Assembly (NCBI GenBank): GCA_025808415.1
Contig: CP075525.1
Location: 248,001 to 312,000 of the forward strand
Length of the DNA: 64,000 bases
DNA from: Cyclobacteriaceae bacterium
GTDB taxonomy: Bacteria > Bacteroidota > Bacteroidia > Cytophagales > Cyclobacteriaceae
Direction: 5' to 3'
Shown here: positions 25,088 through 32,737 of the stretch, one piece after another
Position numbering within the stretch: position 1 is the first letter of the stretch
How the letters are laid out: the number at the start of each line of letters is the position of its first letter
Made by a program: the position numbers and the translations under genes
The notes under the pieces: model-generated
What the model was told of the DNA's origin: nothing
What the model saw: only the letters and a program-made list of their open reading frames with translations
Databases searched by the model: none

Positions 25088-27469
25088 TTAGTTATGTGAA
25101 TGAAAATTGTAATTCAAACGGAGAATGAAAGTTCGGCCAACATCATCAGCAAAGTAGCGCAGCCGGTTCATGTAGTTTCGGTATCGAACATTTCCAAGGT
25201 TTTCACCAGCAATACTTAGGGATAGTTTATTTTCTTTTACCGGAACGTTGATTCCAAGTTCAACATTTACCAGTGTATAACCTTCGGGGGCCGGGGAAAT
25301 ATCATATACACGGCTGCCTGTGTAATCAGGGATATCTTTGGGATAAACCGTAATGGGGGCACGGTGTTGTTTCAGTACGGTTGGAATGCTTATGCTCACA
25401 AAGAAATCGTTCAGTCTACCAACATCGGTTGTATAGCTTAAGCCGTGCTCAAGCGAAATGGGTGGAATAAAAATCAACACATCGTTTCGCATTGCATCTT
25501 CGCCATACAGGTAGGCAAACTTGCCAGTATATTTTAATTTTTTGGTTGCATTCCAGTTTAATGAAACATCTGCACCGCGAAGTACAGCATCGGTCTGCTC
25601 ATATTGCCAAACCGGGAAATAGCCCCGAATGGTTAACCGCGAATCAACCGGCCTTAGGAAAACATAATTACTAATAGCGTTTATGTAAACTGAAAAATCG
25701 GCAGATAATCGTTCACCACTAAGTTGCAAGGAGGTGATCCATTTGGTGCTCATCTCCTTTTTAACCTGCGTTGGATCGGTGATCAACTGCCCATTTACAC
25801 GCATTAAACCTTCTTCAATGGCACCTGTTCCGTGGTGCAGCCCTTCACTATACAATTCACTTACATGAGGGGGACGTGAAGAAATTCCCAGGTGTGTGTT
25901 TAACCTGGCCTGCCGACTGATGTAGTATGTTGTTCCTAATGATCCTGACAAATAATGAAAATTGAAAGAAGGTTTTTCCAGTATGTTGTTAAACGTAAAA
26001 GCAAAAACATTCAGGTTCTGGTAATCATACCGGGCCCCAGCTTCAAACAACCAGTTTTGTCTTCTTATTTTTTCGACAAGAAATATTCCTGATGAAAACA
26101 ACCGGTAGTCCGGAATTAACGGACGGATGCCTGTCTCACCGGTTTCGTTAATGTTTTGTTTGTAGGAAGCATTAATGCCGATACTTCCCGAGTGTTTGGG
26201 ATGGTCGTGGTCAAGCAACACATCCAGTACATTGGAAAACAACTTCATGAACAGGGCAGGCCTGTCGCTACGTCCACCCCTGCGGATATCAAATTCTTTA
26301 CGTTGATTGTACTGCCCACCGTACAATACCCTCAACTCGCCTACGCCTTTGATTTTCTGCAAAGCTTGTACTTTTAAAAGCTGGTGGTGTATTTTTTGTT
26401 TCGGATTGTTGATGTCGTAGGAGAAAGGCGCCACATACCATGGCGTTCCATTTTCAATAGATGTTTGAAGATCATTAAGGTTGCCTGAATGCGCTGCACG
26501 CAAAATCCCAATCGTTGAGTTGAAACTGCTGGTATAAATTTCCAGCGAGCGGTCATCTCCTTTATAGCCGATACTTCCTGAAAAATCAACTTCACGAACA
26601 CCAGTATTTGATAGAACATAGCCCGGAGAGTTGAAATCACCACCGCGTTTTGATGTTGCCTGTAAACGCCAACTCCATGGGCTTGTTTTGCTTAATTCTC
26701 CCTCCACCATGCCCGATAAAAAGGCCATTCGGCTATTAGTCATAAACCCACTATTGATTTCACCGCCAAATGAATGCGCTTTATTATGCAGCGATGGCGG
26801 ATTGATAATGATAACCCCTCCAATCGCATCAGCACCATAGCGTACGGCCTCAGCACCTTTCACCACGGTAATTTCAGAAGCAATGAACGGATCAATTTCA
26901 GGAGCATGTTCAATGCCCCATTGTTGGCCTTCCTGACGAATGCCGTTGTTAAGGATGAGTATGCGCTGACTGTGTAAACCGTGAATAACCGGTTTAAAAA
27001 TGGCAGGACCTACCTGCAGTGCATTTACCCCTGCCAGTGTTTTAAGGCTTTCGCCAAGTGATTTTCCATGTTGGTGATCGAGATCGTGGGTGGTAAGCAT
27101 GGCAGAAGTATTCGTAACTGTTGATGAAACTTGTTGCCCGGAAATTTCAATGCTTCTTAACTCGGTTACTTCTTCGCGAAGGGTAATGGAAACCTGAAGG
27201 TCTTTGCTCAGTTCAATCTTCGATTCGTAAGGCAGGAAGCCAACAAATTTTACCAAAAGTGTATGTGAGCCAGAGCAAACATTTTTAAACGAAAAAAATC
27301 CTTGTGCATCAGTAACACCTCCATTACCATTCAATAAAACTGTTGCTCCGGGCAGGGCATTTCCTTCGCTGTCGCGTACTATGCCCGCTAGTTTTAACAT
27401 GCAGCTTTCCTGGCTTAATACCAGTTGTGAAAAACCCATCAGCAACAATATGGTACCTAATCGAATCAA
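25088..27469 (-). CDS. TonB-dependent receptor, ZnuD-like
   Basis: A 793-residue receptor. Signal peptide (about 1-19), an N-terminal carboxypeptidase-like domain (about 27-105, GIVRDSEGNALPGATVLLNG), TonB-box region, then a plug containing IHGLHSQRILILNNGIRQEG (about 163-182) with WGIEHAPEID and YGADAIGGVIIINPP just after. This plug pattern is close to ZnuD-type zinc receptors. Its barrel ends RTFILRLNYNFHSHN. The start is TTG at 27469 because an in-frame stop lies directly upstream and the next ATG (27439) would remove the basic residue of the signal peptide. A palindromic operator lies just upstream. Confidence 0.9.
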   Translation of the reverse strand: MIRLGTILLLMGFSQLVLSQESCMLKLAGIVRDSEGNALPGATVLLNGNGGVTDAQGFFSFKNVCSGSHTLLVKFVGFLPYESKIELSKDLQVSITLREEVTELRSIEISGQQVSSTVTNTSAMLTTHDLDHQHGKSLGESLKTLAGVNALQVGPAIFKPVIHGLHSQRILILNNGIRQEGQQWGIEHAPEIDPFIASEITVVKGAEAVRYGADAIGGVIIINPPSLHNKAHSFGGEINSGFMTNSRMAFLSGMVEGELSKTSPWSWRLQATSKRGGDFNSPGYVLSNTGVREVDFSGSIGYKGDDRSLEIYTSSFNSTIGILRAAHSGNLNDLQTSIENGTPWYVAPFSYDINNPKQKIHHQLLKVQALQKIKGVGELRVLYGGQYNQRKEFDIRRGGRSDRPALFMKLFSNVLDVLLDHDHPKHSGSIGINASYKQNINETGETGIRPLIPDYRLFSSGIFLVEKIRRQNWLFEAGARYDYQNLNVFAFTFNNILEKPSFNFHYLSGSLGTTYYISRQARLNTHLGISSRPPHVSELYSEGLHHGTGAIEEGLMRVNGQLITDPTQVKKEMSTKWITSLQLSGERLSADFSVYINAISNYVFLRPVDSRLTIRGYFPVWQYEQTDAVLRGADVSLNWNATKKLKYTGKFAYLYGEDAMRNDVLIFIPPISLEHGLSYTTDVGRLNDFFVSISIPTVLKQHRAPITVYPKDIPDYTGSRVYDISPAPEGYTLVNVELGINVPVKENKLSLSIAGENLGNVRYRNYMNRLRYFADDVGRTFILRLNYNFHSHN

Positions 27470-27473
27470 AAAC

Positions 27474-27498
27474 TATATGCAACAAAGTTGCAAATATA
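27474..27498 (-). promoter_or_regulatory. Promoter -7 box and palindromic operator of the ZnuD-like receptor operon
   Basis: The perfect palindrome TGCAAC-AAA-GTTGCA (27478-27492) extends after one mismatch to 27474-27496. On the minus strand TATATTTG (27498 to 27491) matches the Bacteroidota -7 consensus TAnnTTTG and overlaps it, so a bound repressor would block RNA polymerase. A clear TTG -33 box is missing. A zinc- or iron-responsive repressor is inferred. Confidence 0.65.
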
Positions 27499-27541
27499 AA
27501 ACATTAATAATAAAAAGAAGGGAGGATCTGAGCAGTAAGAA

Positions 27542-27871
27542 TTAGTCGACAATATCGGAGAGCTTGAAACGCTCTAACAGGTAGTAGAGGAAGTTGAAGG
27601 AGAGAACTGAGCTATTCTCATCTGGTTTGGTCCTGCCTTCAGCTTTTTTTATTGAGGGTTTAGTAGAAACTGAATCTCGCTGGGCAACTATGGGCTTGCT
27701 GACTTTTAAGTCGGTTTCGGGCAAAACATCAGTAGCAGGGTCAAAACGGTGTTCCTTTGTTCCATTTCCAGCGTCTAAATCCGGTAAACGATCATCCTGG
27801 CCAAAGGCAGCAGCTGAGCAAAAAATGCCCAACAGAAATAGGAATGCGGCTAGGTTTTTACTGATTTTCAT
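27542..27871 (-). CDS. Small secreted hypothetical protein
   Basis: A 109-residue protein with signal peptide (about 1-24, AAAFGQ), a low-complexity, proline- and charge-rich middle, and a hydrophobic C-terminal helix (VLSFNFLYYLLERFKL). No known domain. Minus strand; its stop lies 72 nt upstream of the TonB receptor start, with the receptor's own promoter between. Coding status is likely but function unknown. Confidence 0.6.
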   Translation of the reverse strand: MKISKNLAAFLFLLGIFCSAAAFGQDDRLPDLDAGNGTKEHRFDPATDVLPETDLKVSKPIVAQRDSVSTKPSIKKAEGRTKPDENSSVLSFNFLYYLLERFKLSDIVD

Positions 27872-28014
27872 ATCCCGGTCTTGTTCAAACGCAAAACTTT
27901 AGATTCTTGTTTCGAGAAAGGTAGAAATTTCGTTTGGTATCCGGTGGGATAATTAGACAAATCTTGGGTTTTAATAGATAGAAAGCTTGATTTGAACCCC
28001 TATTTTTAGCGCTT

Positions 28015-28347
28015 ATGGCAATTAATTGGCAGGACTTTGAAAAAGTAGATTTACGGGCTGGCACCATCGTTAGGGCTGAGGAATTTCCACAAGCCCGAAA
28101 ACCGGCATTTAGGCTGTGGGTCGATTTGGGTGCATTAGGCGTGAAGCAATCGAGCGCACAGGTTACTGCACTTTACAAAGCAGAGGACCTCATTGGCAAA
28201 CAGGTAATTTGTGTGGTTAATTTTCCACCTAAACAGATCGGTAATTTCATGTCTGAAGTGCTGGTAACTGGTTTTCCGGATGAGGAAGGTAGAGTGGTTT
28301 TGAGTAGTATTGAGCGGGCAGTACCAAATGGAGCCCGATTATTCTGA
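28015..28347 (+). CDS. csaA: tRNA-binding protein CsaA
   Basis: A 110-residue protein with an EMAP-II/tRNA-binding OB-fold: [18 protein letters not shown] (8-25), [11 protein letters not shown] (29-39), [28 protein letters not shown]. CsaA binds tRNA as a dimer and was first described as a secretion-related chaperone in Bacillus. It is the full length of the family and starts the csaA - murF-alr pair, 2 nt apart. Confidence 0.95.
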   Translation: MAINWQDFEKVDLRAGTIVRAEEFPQARKPAFRLWVDLGALGVKQSSAQVTALYKAEDLIGKQVICVVNFPPKQIGNFMSEVLVTGFPDEEGRVVLSSIERAVPNGARLF

Positions 28348-28349
28348 TT

Positions 28350-30782
28350 ATGAATTTCCTGGAGTTGCCTTCTATAACCGGTGGCCAGGTGGTAAACCTG
28401 AGTGAGGACAGAACAATCAGCTATTTGTTGACCGACAGTCGAAAGCCGGTACTCCATGAGGGATCGTTGTTTGTTGCAATAACCGGAGAACGACATGACG
28501 GACACGATTACATCAGACAATTATACCAGCTGGGCGTAAGGCAATTCATTGTAGAGCGAAACTACCCCTGGCGAAATTTTCCGCAAGCCAATGCATTACA
28601 GGTGTCGTCATCTTTAGGTGCTTTACAGTTGATTGTGGCACACCATAGGGCACAGTTTTCAACCCCGGTTATAGGTATCACCGGAAGCAATGGAAAAACA
28701 ATCATGAAGGAATGGCTCTTTCAATTGCTTGGCGCAGAGTACAACATTATCAAAAGCCCGGGAAGTTTTAATTCGCAACTTGGCGTGCCGCTTTCAGTTT
28801 GGCAAATGCAATCCCACCATCAGCTTGGCATTTTCGAGGCAGGCATTTCAAAGCCAGGGGAGATGGAAAAACTGGAGCGCATCATAAAACCTACCATAGG
28901 TGTATTTACGAATATAGGCTCGGCACATGACGAAAATTTTAGTAATGTCAAGGAGAAAATTGAAGAGAAACTAACATTATTCAGTCACGCTCAGCAGCTT
29001 ATATATTGTGCTGATCACGAAGAAATTGATCAGGCAGTTAAAGCAAAAAAAATCAATGCTATTCCCTGGGGCCGTACATCTTCTGCGAACATCATTGTTA
29101 CCAGGCATAACACGGCTTACTCATTTAAGTATGGCACAAGGGAATTACGTGTTCATTTTCCATTTACCGATGCTGCCTCCATTGAAAATGCATCGCACTG
29201 TGTGGCCATTATGCTTGTACTGCAGTACGATAACGCGACTATACAGCAACGGATTCAGTTGTTACGATCGGTACCCATGAGGCTTGAACTAAAACCAGGC
29301 ATTAATCAATGCCAGGTAATTGACGACTCGTATAACAATGATCTGGCGGGGCTTCAAATGAGCCTTGATTTTTTAAAAAACCAAAATCAGAAAAATGGCA
29401 GAGTAGTTATTTTATCAGATATTCTTCAGTCGGGGCTGGCCGATGAAACGTTAGTAAAGCGAATTGCCGACCTGGTTCAGGTAGATCGTGTGGATCAATT
29501 TATTGGTATAGGCCCGGTATTATCGAAGTACCAGCATTTTTTTCAGGTGAGATCTATTTTTTTCACCACCACCGAAGAATTTCTAAGCCACATTGAAACA
29601 CGTCACTTTCAACAGCAAGTGATTTTGGTGAAGGGAGCCCGTGCTTTTTCGTTCGAGAAAATTGTCAAGCGACTGGAGCGAAAGGTGCACGGAACAATAA
29701 TGGAAGTTAACCTGAACGCCCTGGTTGATAACCTGAATTTCTTCCGATCGCGCATTAAGCCCGAAACAAAACTTATGGTAATGGTTAAAGCTTTTGCATA
29801 CGGCAGCGGAAGTGTTGAAGTCGCCAATGTCCTGCAGTTCCACAATGTTGACTACCTGGGTGTGGCTTATGCTGATGAAGGCGTTGAACTAAGGCTGAAC
29901 AACATTACCATGCCCATAATGGTTATGAACCCGTCACCGGAAGGGTTTCAATCGATGCTTCAGTATAACCTGGAGCCGGAAATCTATAGCACCAAAATCC
30001 TGAATGAGCTGATAGAATTTCTTCAGGGGCGCCCAATTGGGATGCACTTGAAATTAGATACCGGCATGCATCGGCTGGGTTTTGACGAAGATGACCTGGA
30101 TAACCTAATTGAGGTACTAAGTAAAAATAAGTTCATCAAGGTGAACTCTGTTTTCAGTCACCTGGCGGGTTCGGACGATGCCGCACATGATGCCTTTTCG
30201 CACCAGCAGCACAATCGCTTTAAAACGATGGTAAAGAAAATCGAAGAAAGCCTTTCGATTTCCCCCTTACTACACTTATTGAACACACCGGGCATCATGC
30301 GCTTTCCTGAGTGGCAATTAAACATGGTGCGATTGGGTATTGGCTTGTACGGAGTAGACCCAACGGTTGGACAGGAAGGTAAGTTAAAACCAGTTCTCGC
30401 TTTAAAAACAATTATTTCGCAGATTAAAAACATTAAAAAGGGAGAAAGCGTTGGCTATGGACGAAGAGGTGTTGCTGATAAAGAAATGAAATTAGCCACC
30501 ATTGCCATTGGGTATGCCGATGGGTTTAGCCGTGCATTTAGTCGTGGGGTGGGCAAAGTATTGGTGCAGGGTAAGCGCGCCCCGGTGGTTGGAAATGTTT
30601 GTATGGACATGACCATGATTGACGTTACCGGCACTACCGCCCGGGAAGGCGATGAGGTAATTATTTTTGGAAAGGACTTACCCGTGGAGGAACTGGCCAC
30701 CAGCATTAATACCATTCCGTATGAAATCCTTACCAATACCAGCGAACGGGTTAAGCGGGTTTTCATAGCAGAGAGTATGTAG
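28350..30782 (+). CDS. murF-alr: Bifunctional MurF - alanine racemase fusion
   Basis: An 810-residue fusion typical of Bacteroidota. Residues 1-445 are MurF, adding D-Ala-D-Ala to UDP-MurNAc-tripeptide: P-loop GSNGKT at 112-117 and the Mur-ligase sequence IGVFTNIGSAHDEN near 190. Residues 451-810 are alanine racemase: PLP-lysine K480 (MVKAFAYGSG), LDTGMHRLGF near 567, and NVCMDMTMIDVT near 750 with the family's conserved MDM. So one protein makes D-Ala and uses the dipeptide. The P-loop reads GKTI rather than GKT[ST], as appears usual in this fusion family. It follows csaA by 2 nt. Confidence 0.97.
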   Translation: MNFLELPSITGGQVVNLSEDRTISYLLTDSRKPVLHEGSLFVAITGERHDGHDYIRQLYQLGVRQFIVERNYPWRNFPQANALQVSSSLGALQLIVAHHRAQFSTPVIGITGSNGKTIMKEWLFQLLGAEYNIIKSPGSFNSQLGVPLSVWQMQSHHQLGIFEAGISKPGEMEKLERIIKPTIGVFTNIGSAHDENFSNVKEKIEEKLTLFSHAQQLIYCADHEEIDQAVKAKKINAIPWGRTSSANIIVTRHNTAYSFKYGTRELRVHFPFTDAASIENASHCVAIMLVLQYDNATIQQRIQLLRSVPMRLELKPGINQCQVIDDSYNNDLAGLQMSLDFLKNQNQKNGRVVILSDILQSGLADETLVKRIADLVQVDRVDQFIGIGPVLSKYQHFFQVRSIFFTTTEEFLSHIETRHFQQQVILVKGARAFSFEKIVKRLERKVHGTIMEVNLNALVDNLNFFRSRIKPETKLMVMVKAFAYGSGSVEVANVLQFHNVDYLGVAYADEGVELRLNNITMPIMVMNPSPEGFQSMLQYNLEPEIYSTKILNELIEFLQGRPIGMHLKLDTGMHRLGFDEDDLDNLIEVLSKNKFIKVNSVFSHLAGSDDAAHDAFSHQQHNRFKTMVKKIEESLSISPLLHLLNTPGIMRFPEWQLNMVRLGIGLYGVDPTVGQEGKLKPVLALKTIISQIKNIKKGESVGYGRRGVADKEMKLATIAIGYADGFSRAFSRGVGKVLVQGKRAPVVGNVCMDMTMIDVTGTTAREGDEVIIFGKDLPVEELATSINTIPYEILTNTSERVKRVFIAESM

Positions 30783-30840
30783 GTTACATTTTATGCAGCC
30801 ATTGTATATGGGTTTATAAAATCGAATCGTTTAGTGAAGC

Positions 30841-32274
30841 ATGAAAAGTTTAGTGAGTATGCGTAATTTTCTTTTTTCAGGATTTATCCTTCTAGCGCTG
30901 CTTGTACTACAAGCTTGCAAAGACAACGACCCGGCTGAAGCAAGTAAAGCGTATGTAAACCGGTGGATTTATGATAACATGGAATTCTGGTATTATTGGA
31001 ACGCTCAAATTCCGGCCAACCCAAACCGAAACCTTGACCCTCCCGATTTTTTTGAATCCCTGCTTTCATCAGAAGATCGGTTTTCCTGGATACAAGATGA
31101 CTATGAGGAGCTCATAAAATCTTTACAGGGTATTACCAAAGAGGCCGGCTATGAATACAAACTGTACAGAAAGCAAGGAACCAATGATGTGTTCATGCAG
31201 GTCATGTACGTTAAGCCAGGTTCTCCGGCTTCTATGGTTGATTTGCTTAGAGGTGATATTATTGAAAAGATTAACGGCACACAGTTAACGTTGAACAATT
31301 ACCGGTCGGTACTTCAACAACTAGGTGAGAACCATACCATCGCTTACAAAAGGCATAACGGCACATCGTTTCAGGATAAAGGTAATCTTTCGCTCACCAC
31401 CGTGGAGTTTTCCGAGAACCCTAATTTCTTTCATACAGTTTACACTATCGAAAGCAAAAAAATTGGGTATTACATCTATAACTTCTTTGCCAATGGTCCT
31501 TCAGGCACAAGTCAAAGTTTCAATAACGAGATGGATCAGGTCTTCAACACTTTTAAGTCGGAAGGGGTATCAGATTTGATTATTGATTTACGCTTCAATA
31601 GTGGGGGCTCAGAATCAGCCACGATAAACCTGGCCAGTTTGATTGGCAAGAACGTTGATACCAACAGTATTTTTACAAAGCGGGAATACAACGACCAGGT
31701 GGAGGATGCAATCATTAAAGAGCCTTCCCTCGGACCGGGTTTCCTGGTTTCAAAATTTATTTCAAAGCCTCAAAACATTGGCGCCCAGCTTGCAAAGGTT
31801 TATGTTCTTACGGGTTCGCGCACGGCTTCTGCAAGCGAGTTGCTGATTAATGGACTTAAGCCTTTTATGGAAGTAAAAATTGTTGGCGATACCACTGTTG
31901 GTAAAAACATGGGGTCGATTACCATAACCGATGACAACAACAGAAAAAACAAATGGGGCATGCAGCCGATTGTTGTAAGGTCGTACAACAGCCTTGATCA
32001 GTCAGACTATTCAACGGGCTTCAAGCCCGACATTGCCGATAAGGATAACGAGCTTGTATTGCTTCCGCTGGGCGATATTAATGAGCGGTTGCTCAACCTT
32101 GCGCTGGAAGACATTGTTGGTGGTTCGGTAGGAGGAAGAAATTCACGCATGGGTAGCGCGAAATTACCAAGCCCGATTTTTTATTCAATTGATGTTAAAG
32201 CAAGACAGCGGCTTATCCGTGAAGGTAATGACGAAAGGTTATTGCAACTTTTTAAGCCCCTGCAGGAATATTAA
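30841..32274 (+). CDS. S41-family C-terminal processing peptidase, lipoprotein
   Basis: A 477-residue protein with lipobox VLQACKD (Cys near 26). An N-terminal helical domain (about 35-100) precedes a PDZ-like region (about 120-175, VKPGSPASMVDLLRGDII). The S41 protease core carries the LIIDLRFNSGGSES strand (about 248-261) and catalytic Ser in GSRTASASELLINGL (about 322-336), with Lys in VGKNMGS (about 355). Family members cleave hydrophobic C-termini of periplasmic proteins. ATG 30859 is an alternative start. It overlaps the stop of the convergent small gene by 4 nt. Confidence 0.9.
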   Translation: MKSLVSMRNFLFSGFILLALLVLQACKDNDPAEASKAYVNRWIYDNMEFWYYWNAQIPANPNRNLDPPDFFESLLSSEDRFSWIQDDYEELIKSLQGITKEAGYEYKLYRKQGTNDVFMQVMYVKPGSPASMVDLLRGDIIEKINGTQLTLNNYRSVLQQLGENHTIAYKRHNGTSFQDKGNLSLTTVEFSENPNFFHTVYTIESKKIGYYIYNFFANGPSGTSQSFNNEMDQVFNTFKSEGVSDLIIDLRFNSGGSESATINLASLIGKNVDTNSIFTKREYNDQVEDAIIKEPSLGPGFLVSKFISKPQNIGAQLAKVYVLTGSRTASASELLINGLKPFMEVKIVGDTTVGKNMGSITITDDNNRKNKWGMQPIVVRSYNSLDQSDYSTGFKPDIADKDNELVLLPLGDINERLLNLALEDIVGGSVGGRNSRMGSAKLPSPIFYSIDVKARQRLIREGNDERLLQLFKPLQEY

Positions 32275-32417
32275 CCGCACCCTAAATTTTTCTTTAAGTC
32301 GCGTTGGGGCAAGCCACCAAAATCAAATGGGTTGTCGGTTTCCTCCTCAGGTTTTTCTGCCTTTTTCTTCCGTGCCTTGGGTTTCTTTTTTGGGTTTTGC
32401 GGCTTTGAACGATTCAT
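32271..32417 (-). CDS. 48-residue basic small protein (unlisted small ORF)
   Basis: ATG at 32417, TAA at 32271-32273. The N-terminal half is strongly basic (NRSKPQNPKKKPKARKKKA), the middle acidic and the C-terminus is DNPFDFGGLPQRDLKKNLGCG in two pieces (DNPFDFGGLP, QRDLKKNLGCG). The compact motif and the high Lys content do not look like a random frame, and I believe similar tails occur in other Bacteroidota small proteins, from memory only. Divergent from feoA and convergent with the S41 gene. Function unknown; nucleic-acid binding is possible. Confidence 0.6.
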   Translation of the reverse strand: MNRSKPQNPKKKPKARKKKAEKPEEETDNPFDFGGLPQRDLKKNLGCG

Positions 32418-32447
32418 AATCAAATCTAAACAACCTGACAACAATCA

Positions 32448-32495
32448 TTGCAACAGCTTGTTTTTGAGCATATCTTTGTTTAAAATAAATCTAAA
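32448..32495 (+). promoter_or_regulatory. feoAB promoter with overlapping imperfect palindrome
   Basis: TTG (32448-32450), 20-nt spacer, TATCTTTG (32471-32478): an exact match to the Bacteroidota TTG-N19..21-TAnnTTTG consensus. It is followed directly by TTTAAAATAAATCTAAA (32479-32495), an imperfect palindrome over the expected transcription start, suitable for a DtxR- or Fur-type iron repressor (inferred). Confidence 0.7.
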
Positions 32496-32503
32496 TAAGA
32501 AAA

Positions 32504-32737
32504 ATGGCGAATGGCAGGCGCAGTGTGGCCCAGATGAAACCAGGGGAGGTGGCGATTATCGCTGATCTGCAAGACGATATACTTTCCGTAAAACTTATGG
32601 AAATGGGCTGTTTGCCAGGCGCTACAATCCGGTTCAATTTCAGTGCTCCGTTAGGCGACCCGGTTTGCATTAGTGTTTCAGGTTACGAATTGTCCCTTCG
32701 TTTAGAGGAGGCCTCCACCATTTCAATCCTGAACTGA
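32504..32737 (+). CDS. feoA: FeoA-family protein
   Basis: A 77-residue SH3-like protein with FeoA pattern MKPGEVAIIADLQDD...LMEMGCLPGATIRF and GYELSLRLEEASTISI. FeoA is a cytosolic partner needed for FeoB ferrous-iron uptake. Its TGA overlaps the feoB ATG by one base (ATGA-like coupling), so both are one translational unit. An iron-regulated promoter is predicted upstream. Confidence 0.95.
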   Translation: MANGRRSVAQMKPGEVAIIADLQDDILSVKLMEMGCLPGATIRFNFSAPLGDPVCISVSGYELSLRLEEASTISILN

